A stretch of 64,000 nt of DNA from Paracoccaceae bacterium (GCA_022823605.1 JAJEHS010000003.1:62001-126000); one strand, 5' to 3'. Shown: positions 17,157-26,591, numbered from the stretch's first letter. Numbers and translations are program-made. Notes: a model not told the origin generated them from the letters alone.

Positions 17157-18866
17157 ATGAACAATTTAACCAATTTTGATTTTTCTCATGATGGCTTCTG
17201 GCCTAAAATCCATAGGAAAAAATGGTGGCTGGGTCGAATGACAAATCTGGTTATTGCGTCACTACCTGAAGATTTCAAGCCCAACCCAGTCCTTGTCAGA
17301 TCGCATGGTTCAGAGAAAGCAGGTCAGGCACTACTTCAAAACAGATTCCTGTTTGATGGAGAAAGGGTTGTCTTCAATGACTCGACTTTTTGGTCTATTG
17401 CTGCAAAAAATCCCATGTTGCAGGTTAGGTTGCACAGTTTCCAATGGTTGGGTGATTTGGCATCGGTTGGTACGGTCGAAGCCAAAAACATGGCCCAGAA
17501 GTTGATCCAAGATTGGTTAATCAAATTTGGTAGTGGCAAGGGTCTGGGTTGGGCTCCCGAAGTTGTCGGGAGGAGGTTAACCTGGTTGTTGAGAAACCAT
17601 TGGATATACCTGACAGACGGAGATAAGGATCTTGAGAGGAGTTTTGCGGGTTCCATTCAACATCAGTACTCGTACCTGAATTATTTTCTGAGTTCCATTA
17701 AGAAACCGATTTTATGCGTAGAAGCAATAATGGGGCTAATCCATGCAGGTTTCTTTCTCGGGAAAAAGCAGATTGAAATGGATGGTCTGTATCAACGGCT
17801 GTCCATGGAGATCAAAAAACAATTGCCCGAGGATGGTAATTTCCAGACCCGCAATCCCCAGGAATTGCTTATCTACGGGATAATATTGAATTGGGTTATT
17901 GAACTTGCGGATGAAAATGAAACAATAATACCAGAAGAATTGGAAAGATTGTCCAGCAGAATTGGTAAATCCTTAAGTGTAATATGCCACTATAATGGTA
18001 AGCTGGCCCGCTTTCACGGAGGTCAGGATACGCCATCCCATCTCGTCAGCCAAACCATAAATGCTCTAACCCGCAAGGATAATTCGACTGTATCAAAGGG
18101 ACTTGGATACAGGAAATTACAGTTGGGTTCAACCAGTCTGATAATTGATGTTGCTCCTCCCCCGCAAATCAAAACCACCCAAACGGTTGTATCAACTCAA
18201 AATACATTTGAGCTTACTTCCAACTTTACCCCCCTTTGCGTGAACGTGGGTTTTGAAGAGAATATGGAAAAAACCGCTGAATACCAAACGCAATTCCTGA
18301 ACTCTCATAGCAATCTTCAGATTACAGACTCAAAGAATCTCGACAGGAGCCCAACTCAAGACCTGAATGAAGAAGAGGATTTGAGGAGTAGTTTCAATGA
18401 ACTGAAACGTGAAAGGGGATATCAGATTTTGACTTCCCAGCATGATGTCTTTGCAATTGAGTTTGGATATTATCACCGAAGGGAAATCAGGATGGATTCC
18501 CTTGGTAATGTGGTTTTTGGAACCGACACGCTTATCCCGAATGAAACGGGTTTGAACAATGATGCTTCCTATACAATCAGTTTTAACCTGCATCCGGATG
18601 TCATACCGGAATGGTCGGAACAAAGCATGTCCCTGCAGTTTGTACTCCCGCAAGGAGAAGTTTGGGATTTTCAATATGAGGGAAGAGGGACCATGGTCTG
18701 GAATGAAGGAATTTACCTGGATACCATAAATTCGAAAATAATTCCCACCAACCTGATACAAATTTCTAGCTCAACCAAGGGAAAAAGGTCAATTCAGCGC
18801 TGGAAATTGGAGAAAATTGGGTATACGAGCACTGATCAAAACCTTCTAACGGGCGATGTGTCCTGA
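17157..18866 (+). CDS. heparinase II/III family protein
   Basis: This 569-residue protein has the alpha-helical N-terminal region of alphaproteobacterial heparinase II/III-like proteins (FHSFQWLGDL-like LHSFQWLGDLAS, GWAPEVVGRRLTWLLRNHWIYL, ARFHGGQDT near residue 285) and a beta-rich C-terminal half with the GYYHRREI- and NGVDVVFGTD-like pieces degenerate. In the family the N-terminal toroid and C-terminal beta sheets form a polysaccharide lyase fold. No signal peptide is visible, so a role in cell-envelope or internal polysaccharide metabolism is more likely than secreted lyase activity. It precedes lspA by 38 bases and may share its transcript. Confidence 0.75.
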   Translation: MNNLTNFDFSHDGFWPKIHRKKWWLGRMTNLVIASLPEDFKPNPVLVRSHGSEKAGQALLQNRFLFDGERVVFNDSTFWSIAAKNPMLQVRLHSFQWLGDLASVGTVEAKNMAQKLIQDWLIKFGSGKGLGWAPEVVGRRLTWLLRNHWIYLTDGDKDLERSFAGSIQHQYSYLNYFLSSIKKPILCVEAIMGLIHAGFFLGKKQIEMDGLYQRLSMEIKKQLPEDGNFQTRNPQELLIYGIILNWVIELADENETIIPEELERLSSRIGKSLSVICHYNGKLARFHGGQDTPSHLVSQTINALTRKDNSTVSKGLGYRKLQLGSTSLIIDVAPPPQIKTTQTVVSTQNTFELTSNFTPLCVNVGFEENMEKTAEYQTQFLNSHSNLQITDSKNLDRSPTQDLNEEEDLRSSFNELKRERGYQILTSQHDVFAIEFGYYHRREIRMDSLGNVVFGTDTLIPNETGLNNDASYTISFNLHPDVIPEWSEQSMSLQFVLPQGEVWDFQYEGRGTMVWNEGIYLDTINSKIIPTNLIQISSSTKGKRSIQRWKLEKIGYTSTDQNLLTGDVS

Positions 18867-18904
18867 TTGGTTAAATTGCAGGTGAATTTCTAGAAATTAA
18901 CTTG

Positions 18905-19378
18905 ATGGGGCGTTTAATTTTAATTTCTCTGGTTACCTTAGGTGTCGATCAGTTTACGAAGTATTTGATTTACTATGTTTTGGATCTGGAAACCGTTCGT
19001 AGAATGGTTGTTATACCAACAATCCTGAATTTTCACTTGGCTTGGAACGAGGGAATCAATTTCGGCTTGTTTGGTGGTGGCAGTGAACTGACACGATATA
19101 TCTGGATAGCTTTGGCACTCGTAATTATTATATGTTTTTACATTTATGCCTTTCAACAGGATAAATCCTGGCATTTGCTTTTACCAATCGGACTCATTAC
19201 CGGTGGTGCCTTGGGAAACACGTTTGACAGGGTCATTTATGGTGCTGTAATGGACTATCTGAATGTCACCTGTTGCGGAATAAATAATCCTTATTCCTTT
19301 AATGTTGCAGATACTGCTATATTTTGTGGTCTAGCATTAATGTTATTATTCGGTAACAAATACAGTAAATCTAAATAA
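18905..19378 (+). CDS. lspA: signal peptidase II (lipoprotein signal peptidase)
   Basis: This 157-residue inner-membrane aspartic protease with four membrane segments removes lipoprotein signal peptides after diacylglyceryl transfer. The catalytic aspartates are D108 in GNTFDRV and D136 in FNVADTAI. The WNEGINFGLF motif near residue 48 is also typical. ATG 18905 directly follows a TTG at 18902, and no clear ribosome site is visible for either. It is followed by a lipoprotein gene of the DUF3035 family, its likely substrate, and then by two M16 peptidase genes. Confidence 0.96.
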   Translation: MGRLILISLVTLGVDQFTKYLIYYVLDLETVRRMVVIPTILNFHLAWNEGINFGLFGGGSELTRYIWIALALVIIICFYIYAFQQDKSWHLLLPIGLITGGALGNTFDRVIYGAVMDYLNVTCCGINNPYSFNVADTAIFCGLALMLLFGNKYSKSK

Positions 19379-19412
19379 CTCAATAAAGAGTAAATTCGTT
19401 TGGGGATAATAA

Positions 19413-19907
19413 ATGAACAAGGGGTTGTGGTTTTTGGTTGTAATTCTGTTCACCTTGGCTGGGTGTTCGGAAAATACCTCTGATCCGGAATTGGTATTCC
19501 ATAAATCAAAGGGAGCACCGGATGAATTGACACTGGTTGTCTATGAACCCATTGAGAAACCAGAAAGCGTGACAAACTTGACCCCACCCGGTACCACACG
19601 AAATGTTGCTGACCCCCAGCCCAAGGAGGATATAATTCGTCTGCTTGGTTCCAGCGGTGAAGAAAAAGTGGATGGTCGAATTCCGGATCGGGACAGTGAT
19701 TTGTTGCTTTATACCCAAAGGATGGGTACCGATAGTGATATCAGGGGAATTCTTGCCGCGGAAGATTTGGAATTTCGGCGTAGAAACCAAGCCAGACCAC
19801 TGGAAAGATGGGCCAATCTCAACATCTATTTTGCTGCCTATTCCTTTATGTCTTTGGATAGCAGGGAAGAATACCGGCGGCTTAAGTCAGAAGGTGTAAT
19901 TCCCTAA
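19413..19907 (+). CDS. DUF3035 lipoprotein (BamF-like)
   Basis: This 164-residue protein has a lipobox signal peptide, MNKGLWFLVVILFTLAGCSE, with the lipidated cysteine at residue 18. The stretch GAPDELTLVVYEPIEKPE followed by a proline-rich linker and a DIIRLLGSSG helix matches DUF3035 proteins, which in Alphaproteobacteria are described as the BamF subunit of the outer-membrane beta-barrel assembly machine. The position between lspA and two M16 peptidases is the usual one in the class and supports the call. The protein is expected in the periplasm, anchored to the outer membrane. Confidence 0.82.
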   Translation: MNKGLWFLVVILFTLAGCSENTSDPELVFHKSKGAPDELTLVVYEPIEKPESVTNLTPPGTTRNVADPQPKEDIIRLLGSSGEEKVDGRIPDRDSDLLLYTQRMGTDSDIRGILAAEDLEFRRRNQARPLERWANLNIYFAAYSFMSLDSREEYRRLKSEGVIP

Positions 19908-20000
19908 ATCAGCACTTTGCATTAACCAAATTGTGATTTCCCGCTTTTCTTGGAAGAACTAATATTAATGGCATCTGAATTTTAATCAGGTGAAGGAAAC

Positions 20001-21347
20001 ATGACACTCAGAATATTCACACTAATTGGTATTTTATTTTGCTCCACCTCATATGTTGGTGCACTTGAAGTACCGGAAAACTTGTCCCAATTCGAGCTGG
20101 ATAATGGATTGAAAATAATCGTGATAGAAAATCACCGGGCACCGATCGTCAACCATACGCTCTGGTATGATGTTGGAGCATCGGATGATCCGCCAGGCAA
20201 ATCCGGGCTTACCCATTTCGTGGAACACCTGATGTTTGAGGGAACAAAAAATACGGAAGCGGGTGAATTTGACAACCGAATCAAACTCATGGGTGGATTT
20301 AACACTGCTTTCACCAACCAAGAGGGATCAGGTTATACAGTGGAAGTATCAACAGAGTACCTGGAACAGGTAATGGAACTTGAAGCAGATCGCATGGTTA
20401 ATCTGACCTTCAAGCCGGAACTCGTCTTGCGGGAAAGAGATGTAATACTGGAAGAGCGAAAACAAAGAGTTGATTCCAGCCCCTCTAGCCTCTTGCGGGA
20501 ACAACTGTCCGCTACGCTATTTCAAAATCATCCATACGGAATTCCAACGATTGGATGGGAACATGAAATGAGAAGCCTCACTCTGGAGGATGCAAAATCA
20601 TTTTACAAAAAATATTATCACCCCAAGAATGCAACATTGGTGGTTAGTGGAGATGTTTATCCCGATCAGGTTCTTGAATTGGCCAAGAAGTATTATGGTC
20701 ATCTGGAGTCACCCGATGATTTTGAGAGAAGACCCAAACTGCTTGAACCACCCCACATGGCTGAAAGACGGGTCTTGTTCAGAGACCCCAGGGTGTCAGC
20801 CGAATATGTATTCCGAAAATACTATGTTCCGACAGAAATTGCCTCTGACGAAGAAAACCTTGCCGCCATTGCCGTGATGGTCGAGGTACTTGGGGGAAGT
20901 GGAATCACATCCGTATTGGGTGAAAAACTAACGGTAGAGGAAAAAATTGCCACCTATACCGGTGCCGGTTTTATTGGTGATGTCACTCGACCGGTTGTCA
21001 TAAATATATATGTGGTCCCGGCACAAGGAGTTAGTCTTGAGGAAGCCGAGGCAAAAATGGATGAAGTCATTGCAGGTTTTCTTGAGGAGGGTGTTGACAA
21101 GGATCATTTGGACCGCATCAAAAAACAGATAAAATATTCCAGGATCTATGCACAGGATGATGCTAAGAATGCAGCCATGGAGTATGGATACGGATTTGTA
21201 AATGGCTTGACTGTTGAACAAACTGCAGCTTGGACTGGTCAAATGCTCAACACGGATGAAAAAAGTGTCCTGGAAGCGGCCGAAATCCTGCTAAGTAAAA
21301 ATAATTCAGTGACGGGATGGTTACTGAAAGAGGTTACAGAACAATGA
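20001..21347 (+). CDS. M16-family zinc peptidase, active subunit
   Basis: This 448-residue secreted or periplasmic peptidase has a signal peptide ending near YVGA-LEV and the inverted zinc motif HFVEH (H72, E75, H76) with the third ligand in MELEADRMVNLTF about 75 residues later. The family (processing-peptidase-like, PqqL/YhjJ-like) forms two-domain clamshells, often as a heterodimer with a catalytically dead partner, and the next gene fits that partner. It lies downstream of lspA and the BamF-like lipoprotein and starts after GAAGGAAAC. It probably degrades or processes periplasmic peptides. Confidence 0.93.
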   Translation: MTLRIFTLIGILFCSTSYVGALEVPENLSQFELDNGLKIIVIENHRAPIVNHTLWYDVGASDDPPGKSGLTHFVEHLMFEGTKNTEAGEFDNRIKLMGGFNTAFTNQEGSGYTVEVSTEYLEQVMELEADRMVNLTFKPELVLRERDVILEERKQRVDSSPSSLLREQLSATLFQNHPYGIPTIGWEHEMRSLTLEDAKSFYKKYYHPKNATLVVSGDVYPDQVLELAKKYYGHLESPDDFERRPKLLEPPHMAERRVLFRDPRVSAEYVFRKYYVPTEIASDEENLAAIAVMVEVLGGSGITSVLGEKLTVEEKIATYTGAGFIGDVTRPVVINIYVVPAQGVSLEEAEAKMDEVIAGFLEEGVDKDHLDRIKKQIKYSRIYAQDDAKNAAMEYGYGFVNGLTVEQTAAWTGQMLNTDEKSVLEAAEILLSKNNSVTGWLLKEVTEQ

Positions 21348-22651
21348 TCAAAAAAGTAATTTTTGTCGTTACTTCCTTCCTATTGCTGATACCAGGTCTA
21401 AATGCTGCCGTTGATATTCAGGAATTCGAAACACCAAATGGGATCGAGGTCTGGCTGGTTGAAGATCATTCCAACCCAATCCTTGCCCTGCAGATGTTTT
21501 TCTTGACTGGAAGTGTCCATGATCCCGTTGAAAAAGAGGGTTCAACGTACATGATGATGGGATTGCTTGAAGAGGGTACTGATGACCTTGATGCTGTAGG
21601 ATTTCAGATTGAGGTCGAGGAGTTGGGTGCAAGATTTGATTTTAATACCTATAAGGAAGCGGTTGCGGTTTCAGCACAAATGATTACCGAAAACCTTGAG
21701 CCCTCTGTGGACTTGTTAAGAAAGGCCCTGGAGCAGCCAAGTTTTGATTCTGAGCCCATGGAACGGGTTAGAGGGCAAATCCTGACGAACATAGATTTTG
21801 ACGAAAAGGATCCCGAGGAAATTGCCTTTGATGCTTTCATTGACATTATGTTTGGCGACCATCCATTGAACCGAAAAAGGGAAGGTAACAAAACGTCGAT
21901 TACCAATTTGACCCGTGAGGATATTATTGCCGCCTACCAAAATGCTTTGGTCAGGGGGAAAGTTGTCGTGGGTGCTGCCGGGGATATTACAGCTGATCAG
22001 TTAGGTGAACTTCTTGATGGTCTATTGGGTGGGTTACCAGATACAACTCCACCTGTTGTCCCGGCACTTGCATTGCCACAGGAGGGTCATGTCGAGACAA
22101 TTGATTTTCCAACACCCCAATCAACAATAGTATTTGGCCACAGGGGATTGATCCGAAATGATCCTGATTTCCTGATGGCATATGTCTTGAATGAGGTATT
22201 TGGCAGGTCGGGCTTTAATTCCCGGTTGCAAAAGAAATTGCGCGTGGATCTTGGATTGACCTATGGCATAGGATCATTTCTCTCGACATATCAAACTGGT
22301 GGAATGGTTATAGGACGCATGGCCACTGCCAATCAAACAGTTAATGAGGCAATTGATGCCATCAGGCAGGAATGGGCCAAAATTGCCAACGAGGGTATAA
22401 CCCAGGAAGAGCTGGATACGATAAAAATGTACCTGAAGGGATCCTATCATTTGAGGTTCAAGACCAATGAGGATATTGCGGGGATCCTGGCCGGGATGCA
22501 ATTGGACAATATACCCGCCTCCTATGTGAAGCACAGAAATGATATGATTGAGGCAATAGAGCTGGGGGACATCAACAGGGTTGCCAAAAACCTGTTTCGT
22601 CCGGAAGAGCTGGTCTTTGTGGTTGTTGGACAACCGGATACGCCTTCCTGA
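21344..22651 (+). CDS. M16-family peptidase-like protein, probably inactive partner
   Basis: This 435-residue protein has a signal peptide (MIKKVIFVVTSFLLLIPGLNA) and the M16 fold (FETPNGIEVWLVEDHSNPIL, GHRGLIRNDPDFLMAYVLNEVFG, LRVDLGLTYGIGS), but at the place of the HxxEH zinc site it reads STYMMMGLLEEGT, so zinc binding and catalysis should be lost. Its ATG at 21344 overlaps the stop codon of the active M16 gene (ATGA), implying coupled translation and a heterodimer, as in mitochondrial processing peptidase. The longer frame from 21317 would lie within the upstream gene. Confidence 0.9.
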   Translation: MIKKVIFVVTSFLLLIPGLNAAVDIQEFETPNGIEVWLVEDHSNPILALQMFFLTGSVHDPVEKEGSTYMMMGLLEEGTDDLDAVGFQIEVEELGARFDFNTYKEAVAVSAQMITENLEPSVDLLRKALEQPSFDSEPMERVRGQILTNIDFDEKDPEEIAFDAFIDIMFGDHPLNRKREGNKTSITNLTREDIIAAYQNALVRGKVVVGAAGDITADQLGELLDGLLGGLPDTTPPVVPALALPQEGHVETIDFPTPQSTIVFGHRGLIRNDPDFLMAYVLNEVFGRSGFNSRLQKKLRVDLGLTYGIGSFLSTYQTGGMVIGRMATANQTVNEAIDAIRQEWAKIANEGITQEELDTIKMYLKGSYHLRFKTNEDIAGILAGMQLDNIPASYVKHRNDMIEAIELGDINRVAKNLFRPEELVFVVVGQPDTPS

Positions 22652-22653
22652 TA

Positions 22654-23403
22654 TTACTCACAGACGACACCGTCTCCATCCCCATCTCGCATAAATTTGT
22701 AGGCAGGGTGGGTTGCGTATACGGGTGCAATCTCTGCTTTTCGTGTTTCCTTGCAGGTAATTCTGCCATCTCCATTCTCGTCCCATTCAGACGTTGGTTT
22801 GGGGGAATAAGGAGTGCCTTCGTAAAATACCATTTGGAAGGAATCGCAGTTCTCGATTACCTTGTCAATCGCATTGGCTTCCTCTCGATCAATGGTCAGT
22901 TGATATTCCAGCCTGATCTGAATATTACGGTGGACAAACCAGCATTTGTTATAATGAGGTAGCCATTCGGCAGCATCAAAATAGCTTTTTTGTTGACGAT
23001 TGACTTCCGGACTGGCAAGTGTGAGGTTATCCAAGTCCGAGGCAAATTGGCGTTTGACCCTGTTGCTTCGGGCACAGAGACCACTGTCATGCGCTTCAAC
23101 GGTGGCAACCATATGCTCAATGTCCGTTTGTGAGGGAAATTTAAAGTATCTTCCCGTGTAAGGGGAATAAATCCTGCCGTCCATTGACCTTATGATCTCC
23201 AGTTCCACACTTTGTGGATATCGGTAGTCATTTCGGTCGTAGGGGGCACATCTGTTTTCCGGTGCAACCCTTAAACCTCGCCACATCTCCTCGGCAAACA
23301 ATAGACCAGAACCCAACCCAAGGACAACAAGCAACAAGAAGAATTTTTCTAGAAGATTCAGGTATACCCGCTCTGGAGCAAATGTCATTAAGTTACATTT
23401 CAT
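22654..23403 (-). CDS. exported HNH (DUF1524-like) nuclease with Excalibur domain
   Basis: This 249-residue protein has an N-terminal membrane or signal segment (about residues 15-37), then a GRIYSPYTGRYF element and an HNH-like core: DIEHMVATVEAHDSGLC, DLDNLTLASPEVNRQQKSYFDAAEWLP and a CWF segment. This order of EH, N-L-T and N-x-x-K is that of GmrSD-C/DUF1524-type HNH nucleases secreted by many bacteria. The C-terminus ends in an Excalibur-type calcium motif, MRDGDGDGVVCE. It converges on the M16 operon, three bases away. ATG 23403 is chosen over TTG 23412; neither has a clear ribosome site. Its biological role is unknown. Confidence 0.7.
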   Translation of the reverse strand: MKCNLMTFAPERVYLNLLEKFFLLLVVLGLGSGLLFAEEMWRGLRVAPENRCAPYDRNDYRYPQSVELEIIRSMDGRIYSPYTGRYFKFPSQTDIEHMVATVEAHDSGLCARSNRVKRQFASDLDNLTLASPEVNRQQKSYFDAAEWLPHYNKCWFVHRNIQIRLEYQLTIDREEANAIDKVIENCDSFQMVFYEGTPYSPKPTSEWDENGDGRITCKETRKAEIAPVYATHPAYKFMRDGDGDGVVCE

Positions 23404-23640
23404 ACATGGCAACGTATCATTATATGTACCGGAATGAAATGTGACCGGTCATGTTTATTGATTTCCGCTATAGTAATTCGATTAATCACTTGATTTATGA
23501 AAAATGCATCTGTGGTTAACTGATTTCAGAATTACGCCATCCCATATTTTATCTAGAAAATTCCCTTATAATGTTTAGGCTATGGGATTCAGATTTTGGT
23601 AAATGAATTTAACACTAATTGAGATATTAAGGAGATATTG

Positions 23641-24432
23641 ATGATTAAGAGGCTTTCAGTCCTGGTTATGGTTTCGGCCATGTATGTGTCCCAGTTATTT
23701 GGCCAGGGTCTTCCTGACCTTGAAGGTAGGGAAATTGTGGTTGTTACGGAGAATGCCTACCCACCCCTGCAGTTTATCGACCCCAATTCCGGTGATGCCA
23801 TCGGATGGGAATATGATGCAATGGAGGAAATAGCTTCCCTGTTGAATGCCAGCATAACCTACGAGAATATCAGTTGGGATGCCATGATTGCGGCAGTAAG
23901 TGAAGGTCAGTTTGATTTGGGAATGACGGGTATCACAATCCGGGAAGATAGAATGGAAAAGGTTGATTTTTCAATCGCTTACATGCGTTCGGAAATGGTA
24001 ATGATGGTAAGGGGCGATGAAAACCGTTTCAGCAATGCCGAGGAGTTTGCTGCAGATTCCGATTTACTAATGGCTGCCCAACCGGGTACCACGCCATTTT
24101 ATGTTGGCGTCTATGATGTTCTCGATGGCAATGAACAAAATCCCAGAATTGTATTGTTTGAAACCTTTGGCGCGGGGGTTCAGGCCTTGAAAACTGGAGA
24201 TGTCGACCTTGTACTGACTGATGGAACGGCTGGTGCGGGTTATGTCGATGCCTCAGATGGTGGTCTGAAAATCATAGGAAGTCCGTTGGGAACCGAGGAC
24301 TTTGGATTTATATTCCCCAAGGGCTCAGATTTGGTTGAACCCATGAACGAGGCAATCAGGGCAATGCAGGATTCCGGATCCATAGATGCCTTGAACAAAA
24401 AATGGTTTCTTGATTACAAGTTGGGACAATAA
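23641..24432 (+). CDS. polar amino-acid ABC transporter substrate-binding protein
   Basis: This 263-residue periplasmic protein belongs to the family-3 (GlnH/HisJ-like) binding proteins. It has a signal peptide ending near LFGQG, then GREIVVVTENAYPPLQFIDPNSGDAIGWEYDAM in two pieces, the ligand-binding arginine in MTGITIREDRMEKVDFSIAYM, and AQPGTTPF. ATG 23641 has AAGGAG seven bases upstream. It is followed 57 bases later by its permease gene. The ligand is likely an amino acid, but its identity is not readable. Confidence 0.92.
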   Translation: MIKRLSVLVMVSAMYVSQLFGQGLPDLEGREIVVVTENAYPPLQFIDPNSGDAIGWEYDAMEEIASLLNASITYENISWDAMIAAVSEGQFDLGMTGITIREDRMEKVDFSIAYMRSEMVMMVRGDENRFSNAEEFAADSDLLMAAQPGTTPFYVGVYDVLDGNEQNPRIVLFETFGAGVQALKTGDVDLVLTDGTAGAGYVDASDGGLKIIGSPLGTEDFGFIFPKGSDLVEPMNEAIRAMQDSGSIDALNKKWFLDYKLGQ

Positions 24433-24489
24433 CCCACTTTTGCTATCAGGCTTGCCCTTGATGGGGTGAAGCCCGCCCAGAAATACTGA

Positions 24490-25281
24490 ATGCGGCCCGG
24501 AGACCGACAAAAGGAAGATTTCCCCTGGTGGTTAGTTATCACCGGGGGAGTTGGTATTTTTGCCTTCTTTCAGATACTCTCGAACGAGATTTATACCAAG
24601 GTATTGACGGCACTATCTACCGGGATATACATTACCATTTTCGTGACCTTGGTGGCCTTTTTCATGGCCTCGGTTATCGGTTTGCTTTTGGCCTTGGCGA
24701 GTTTATCCAAATATCTTTTACTCAGGCAATTTGCGAGGCTTTACATAGAGGTAGTCAGGGGGGTGCCGATTTTGGTCTTGCTGCTTTATGTGGCCTTTGT
24801 ATTTGCCCCTGCCCTTGTGATGGGCTGGAACCATATTGCGGAATTTTTGGGTCTGGAACCTGCAAGGACCAGAGACTTTTCGTTATTGTGGAGAGCAATT
24901 CTGGCACTTACCATTGGTTATTCAGCCTTTATTGCAGAAGTATTCAGGGCAGGCCTATTGTCAGTTCCCCAGGGTCAGATTGAAGCCTCGCTTTCGCTGG
25001 GTCTCAATTCCTGGCAACGCTTCAGGCTTATTGTTTTCCCACAGGCGATAAAAACAATCCTGCCTCCTCTGGGCAATGATTTTGTCGCCATGGTCAAGGA
25101 TAGTTCACTTGTTTCCGTTTTAGGGGTTTTGGATATAACCCAACTTGGCAAGGTTATAGCAGCAGGCAACTTCCGATACTTTGAAACCTACAATGTTGTG
25201 GCTTTGATATACCTCGTAATGACCATTTCTCTGTCATTGATGTTGAGAAAGCTGGAAAGTCATCTAAGAAAAAAGCCTTAA
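24490..25281 (+). CDS. amino-acid ABC transporter permease (HisM/GlnP family)
   Basis: This 263-residue membrane protein has about five membrane segments, the LYIEVVRGVPILVLLLY motif characteristic of the HisM/GlnP family, and the EAA loop SVPQGQIEASLSLGLNSWQRFRLIVFPQA (in two halves near residue 165) followed by LPPLGNDFVAMVKDSSLVSVLG. It works with the binding protein just upstream. No ATPase gene follows; instead its last four bases overlap the convergent oxidoreductase gene, so the ATPase must be encoded elsewhere. Confidence 0.93.
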   Translation: MRPGDRQKEDFPWWLVITGGVGIFAFFQILSNEIYTKVLTALSTGIYITIFVTLVAFFMASVIGLLLALASLSKYLLLRQFARLYIEVVRGVPILVLLLYVAFVFAPALVMGWNHIAEFLGLEPARTRDFSLLWRAILALTIGYSAFIAEVFRAGLLSVPQGQIEASLSLGLNSWQRFRLIVFPQAIKTILPPLGNDFVAMVKDSSLVSVLGVLDITQLGKVIAAGNFRYFETYNVVALIYLVMTISLSLMLRKLESHLRKKP

Positions 25282-26591
25282 AGACCAATCAAGCTGTCCT
25301 GTTTCGCACGAAGTTTGGCGATATAACTATCCTGAACATAATCCACATTATGTGTCGTGATCAATGAGCCTTTCCTGATGTGTTGCTTAACCCGGGCCTT
25401 TTCCAGCAAACCGCAAGGCACGGCTTTTTCAAGCCTGGCTTCATCAGCCCTATAGGTAACGGCGCGATAGTCGTATTCACCGATTTGACCTAGTATTTCA
25501 CCGGGGTTGAGGTCTTTTTTGGCAACGGCACAAACTTCTGCACTCGGAACAGGGTTGGGAACCATGTCTGCCTTGTTGTAAAGTACAGCTCTGGCACAGG
25601 TAAGCGGAACCTCAAGGGACGTTAAATGAAAAGGTCTCAGCAGGGAGAAATAAGGACCCTCACCCATTTTGAGATCACTCATCCGTTCATGGATACGTGG
25701 GTGTTCAGCCTCAATTATGACAAAGACACCGGGTGCAATTCCCTTTCCTACCGAAAAATCCACTCGTCCCGGAGCTGACAAAACCCCTCCATGCTCCTTG
25801 GGAATCAAGACCTTGGCCAATTCATCAGGCCCCACGTTCGGCCCATGCATTCCAGGGATATCCGGAACAAGCCCTGTGGCATTGGCAATCGCAGCCATTT
25901 CAACCATGGTTTTTGACCCTTCAACGAATTCCACCAACATGCGCGGGTTCATGTTTCTGGCTAAAGCCTCTTCCTGGTAATCATCAGGAATGGCATCAAA
26001 ACGCAGGGGATTGTTCTTACCCTTGCCGGCAGCAACTACCTTATGGCCCATGGCAGTTACGAATTCAATGAGTTCCATACAGGCCGAGGGTTCATCTCCT
26101 GCACCCAGTGAATAGATTACGCCATGATCATCAGCGAGTTTCTTCAAAATCGGTCCAATGGTAACATCAGCCTCGACATTCATCATTACCAGATGCTTGC
26201 CCTCTTGTATTGACTTTACACCGTACTCGGCTCCAACATTGGGAATTCCGGTTGCCTCAATGATGACATCCACCACATCACTCTGGATTATATTTAGGGG
26301 ATCTTCGGTTATGGCAACCGATCCATTTTCGATTATCCGATTGATTTCGGAAGAAGAAGTGGCAATTTTACTGGGCACTTCGGAATTATAGGCATAGTTC
26401 AATGCCGCGATACAGGCTTTTGTTTTGTGATCCGCTATGGCAACCACCGACACCCCATCCATGTGTGCGGTACGAACAACAATATCTGTACCCATTTCAC
26501 CACAACCAATCAATCCTATTCTGACGGGGTTGCTTTCTTCCTGACGTACTCTCAGGTCCCTTGCCAGACCTGTCAAAGAAACATTAGTCAA
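25278..26591 (-). CDS. NAD(P)-dependent oxidoreductase with C-terminal SAF domain
   Basis: This 437-residue protein has an N-terminal Rossmann fold (VRIGLIGCGEMGTDIV near residue 25) of the Gfo/Idh or homoserine-dehydrogenase-like type, a central region with GKHLVMMNVEADVTIGPILKK and SLGAGDEPSACMELIEF, and a C-terminal SAF domain (KKDLNPGEILGQIGEYDYRAV ... RKGSLITTHNV). Related proteins occur in sugar-acid and polyol catabolism, where the SAF part resembles antifreeze/altronate-dehydratase domains. The reaction is unknown. It converges with the amino-acid permease gene by four bases and stands alone on its strand. Confidence 0.8.
   Translation of the reverse strand: MTNVSLTGLARDLRVRQEESNPVRIGLIGCGEMGTDIVVRTAHMDGVSVVAIADHKTKACIAALNYAYNSEVPSKIATSSSEINRIIENGSVAITEDPLNIIQSDVVDVIIEATGIPNVGAEYGVKSIQEGKHLVMMNVEADVTIGPILKKLADDHGVIYSLGAGDEPSACMELIEFVTAMGHKVVAAGKGKNNPLRFDAIPDDYQEEALARNMNPRMLVEFVEGSKTMVEMAAIANATGLVPDIPGMHGPNVGPDELAKVLIPKEHGGVLSAPGRVDFSVGKGIAPGVFVIIEAEHPRIHERMSDLKMGEGPYFSLLRPFHLTSLEVPLTCARAVLYNKADMVPNPVPSAEVCAVAKKDLNPGEILGQIGEYDYRAVTYRADEARLEKAVPCGLLEKARVKQHIRKGSLITTHNVDYVQDSYIAKLRAKQDSLIGL

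Noticed and set aside
18330-18761. 143-codon open frame antisense to the heparinase-like gene
   Set aside because: It is covered by a gene with better family support and has no ribosome site or domain features.
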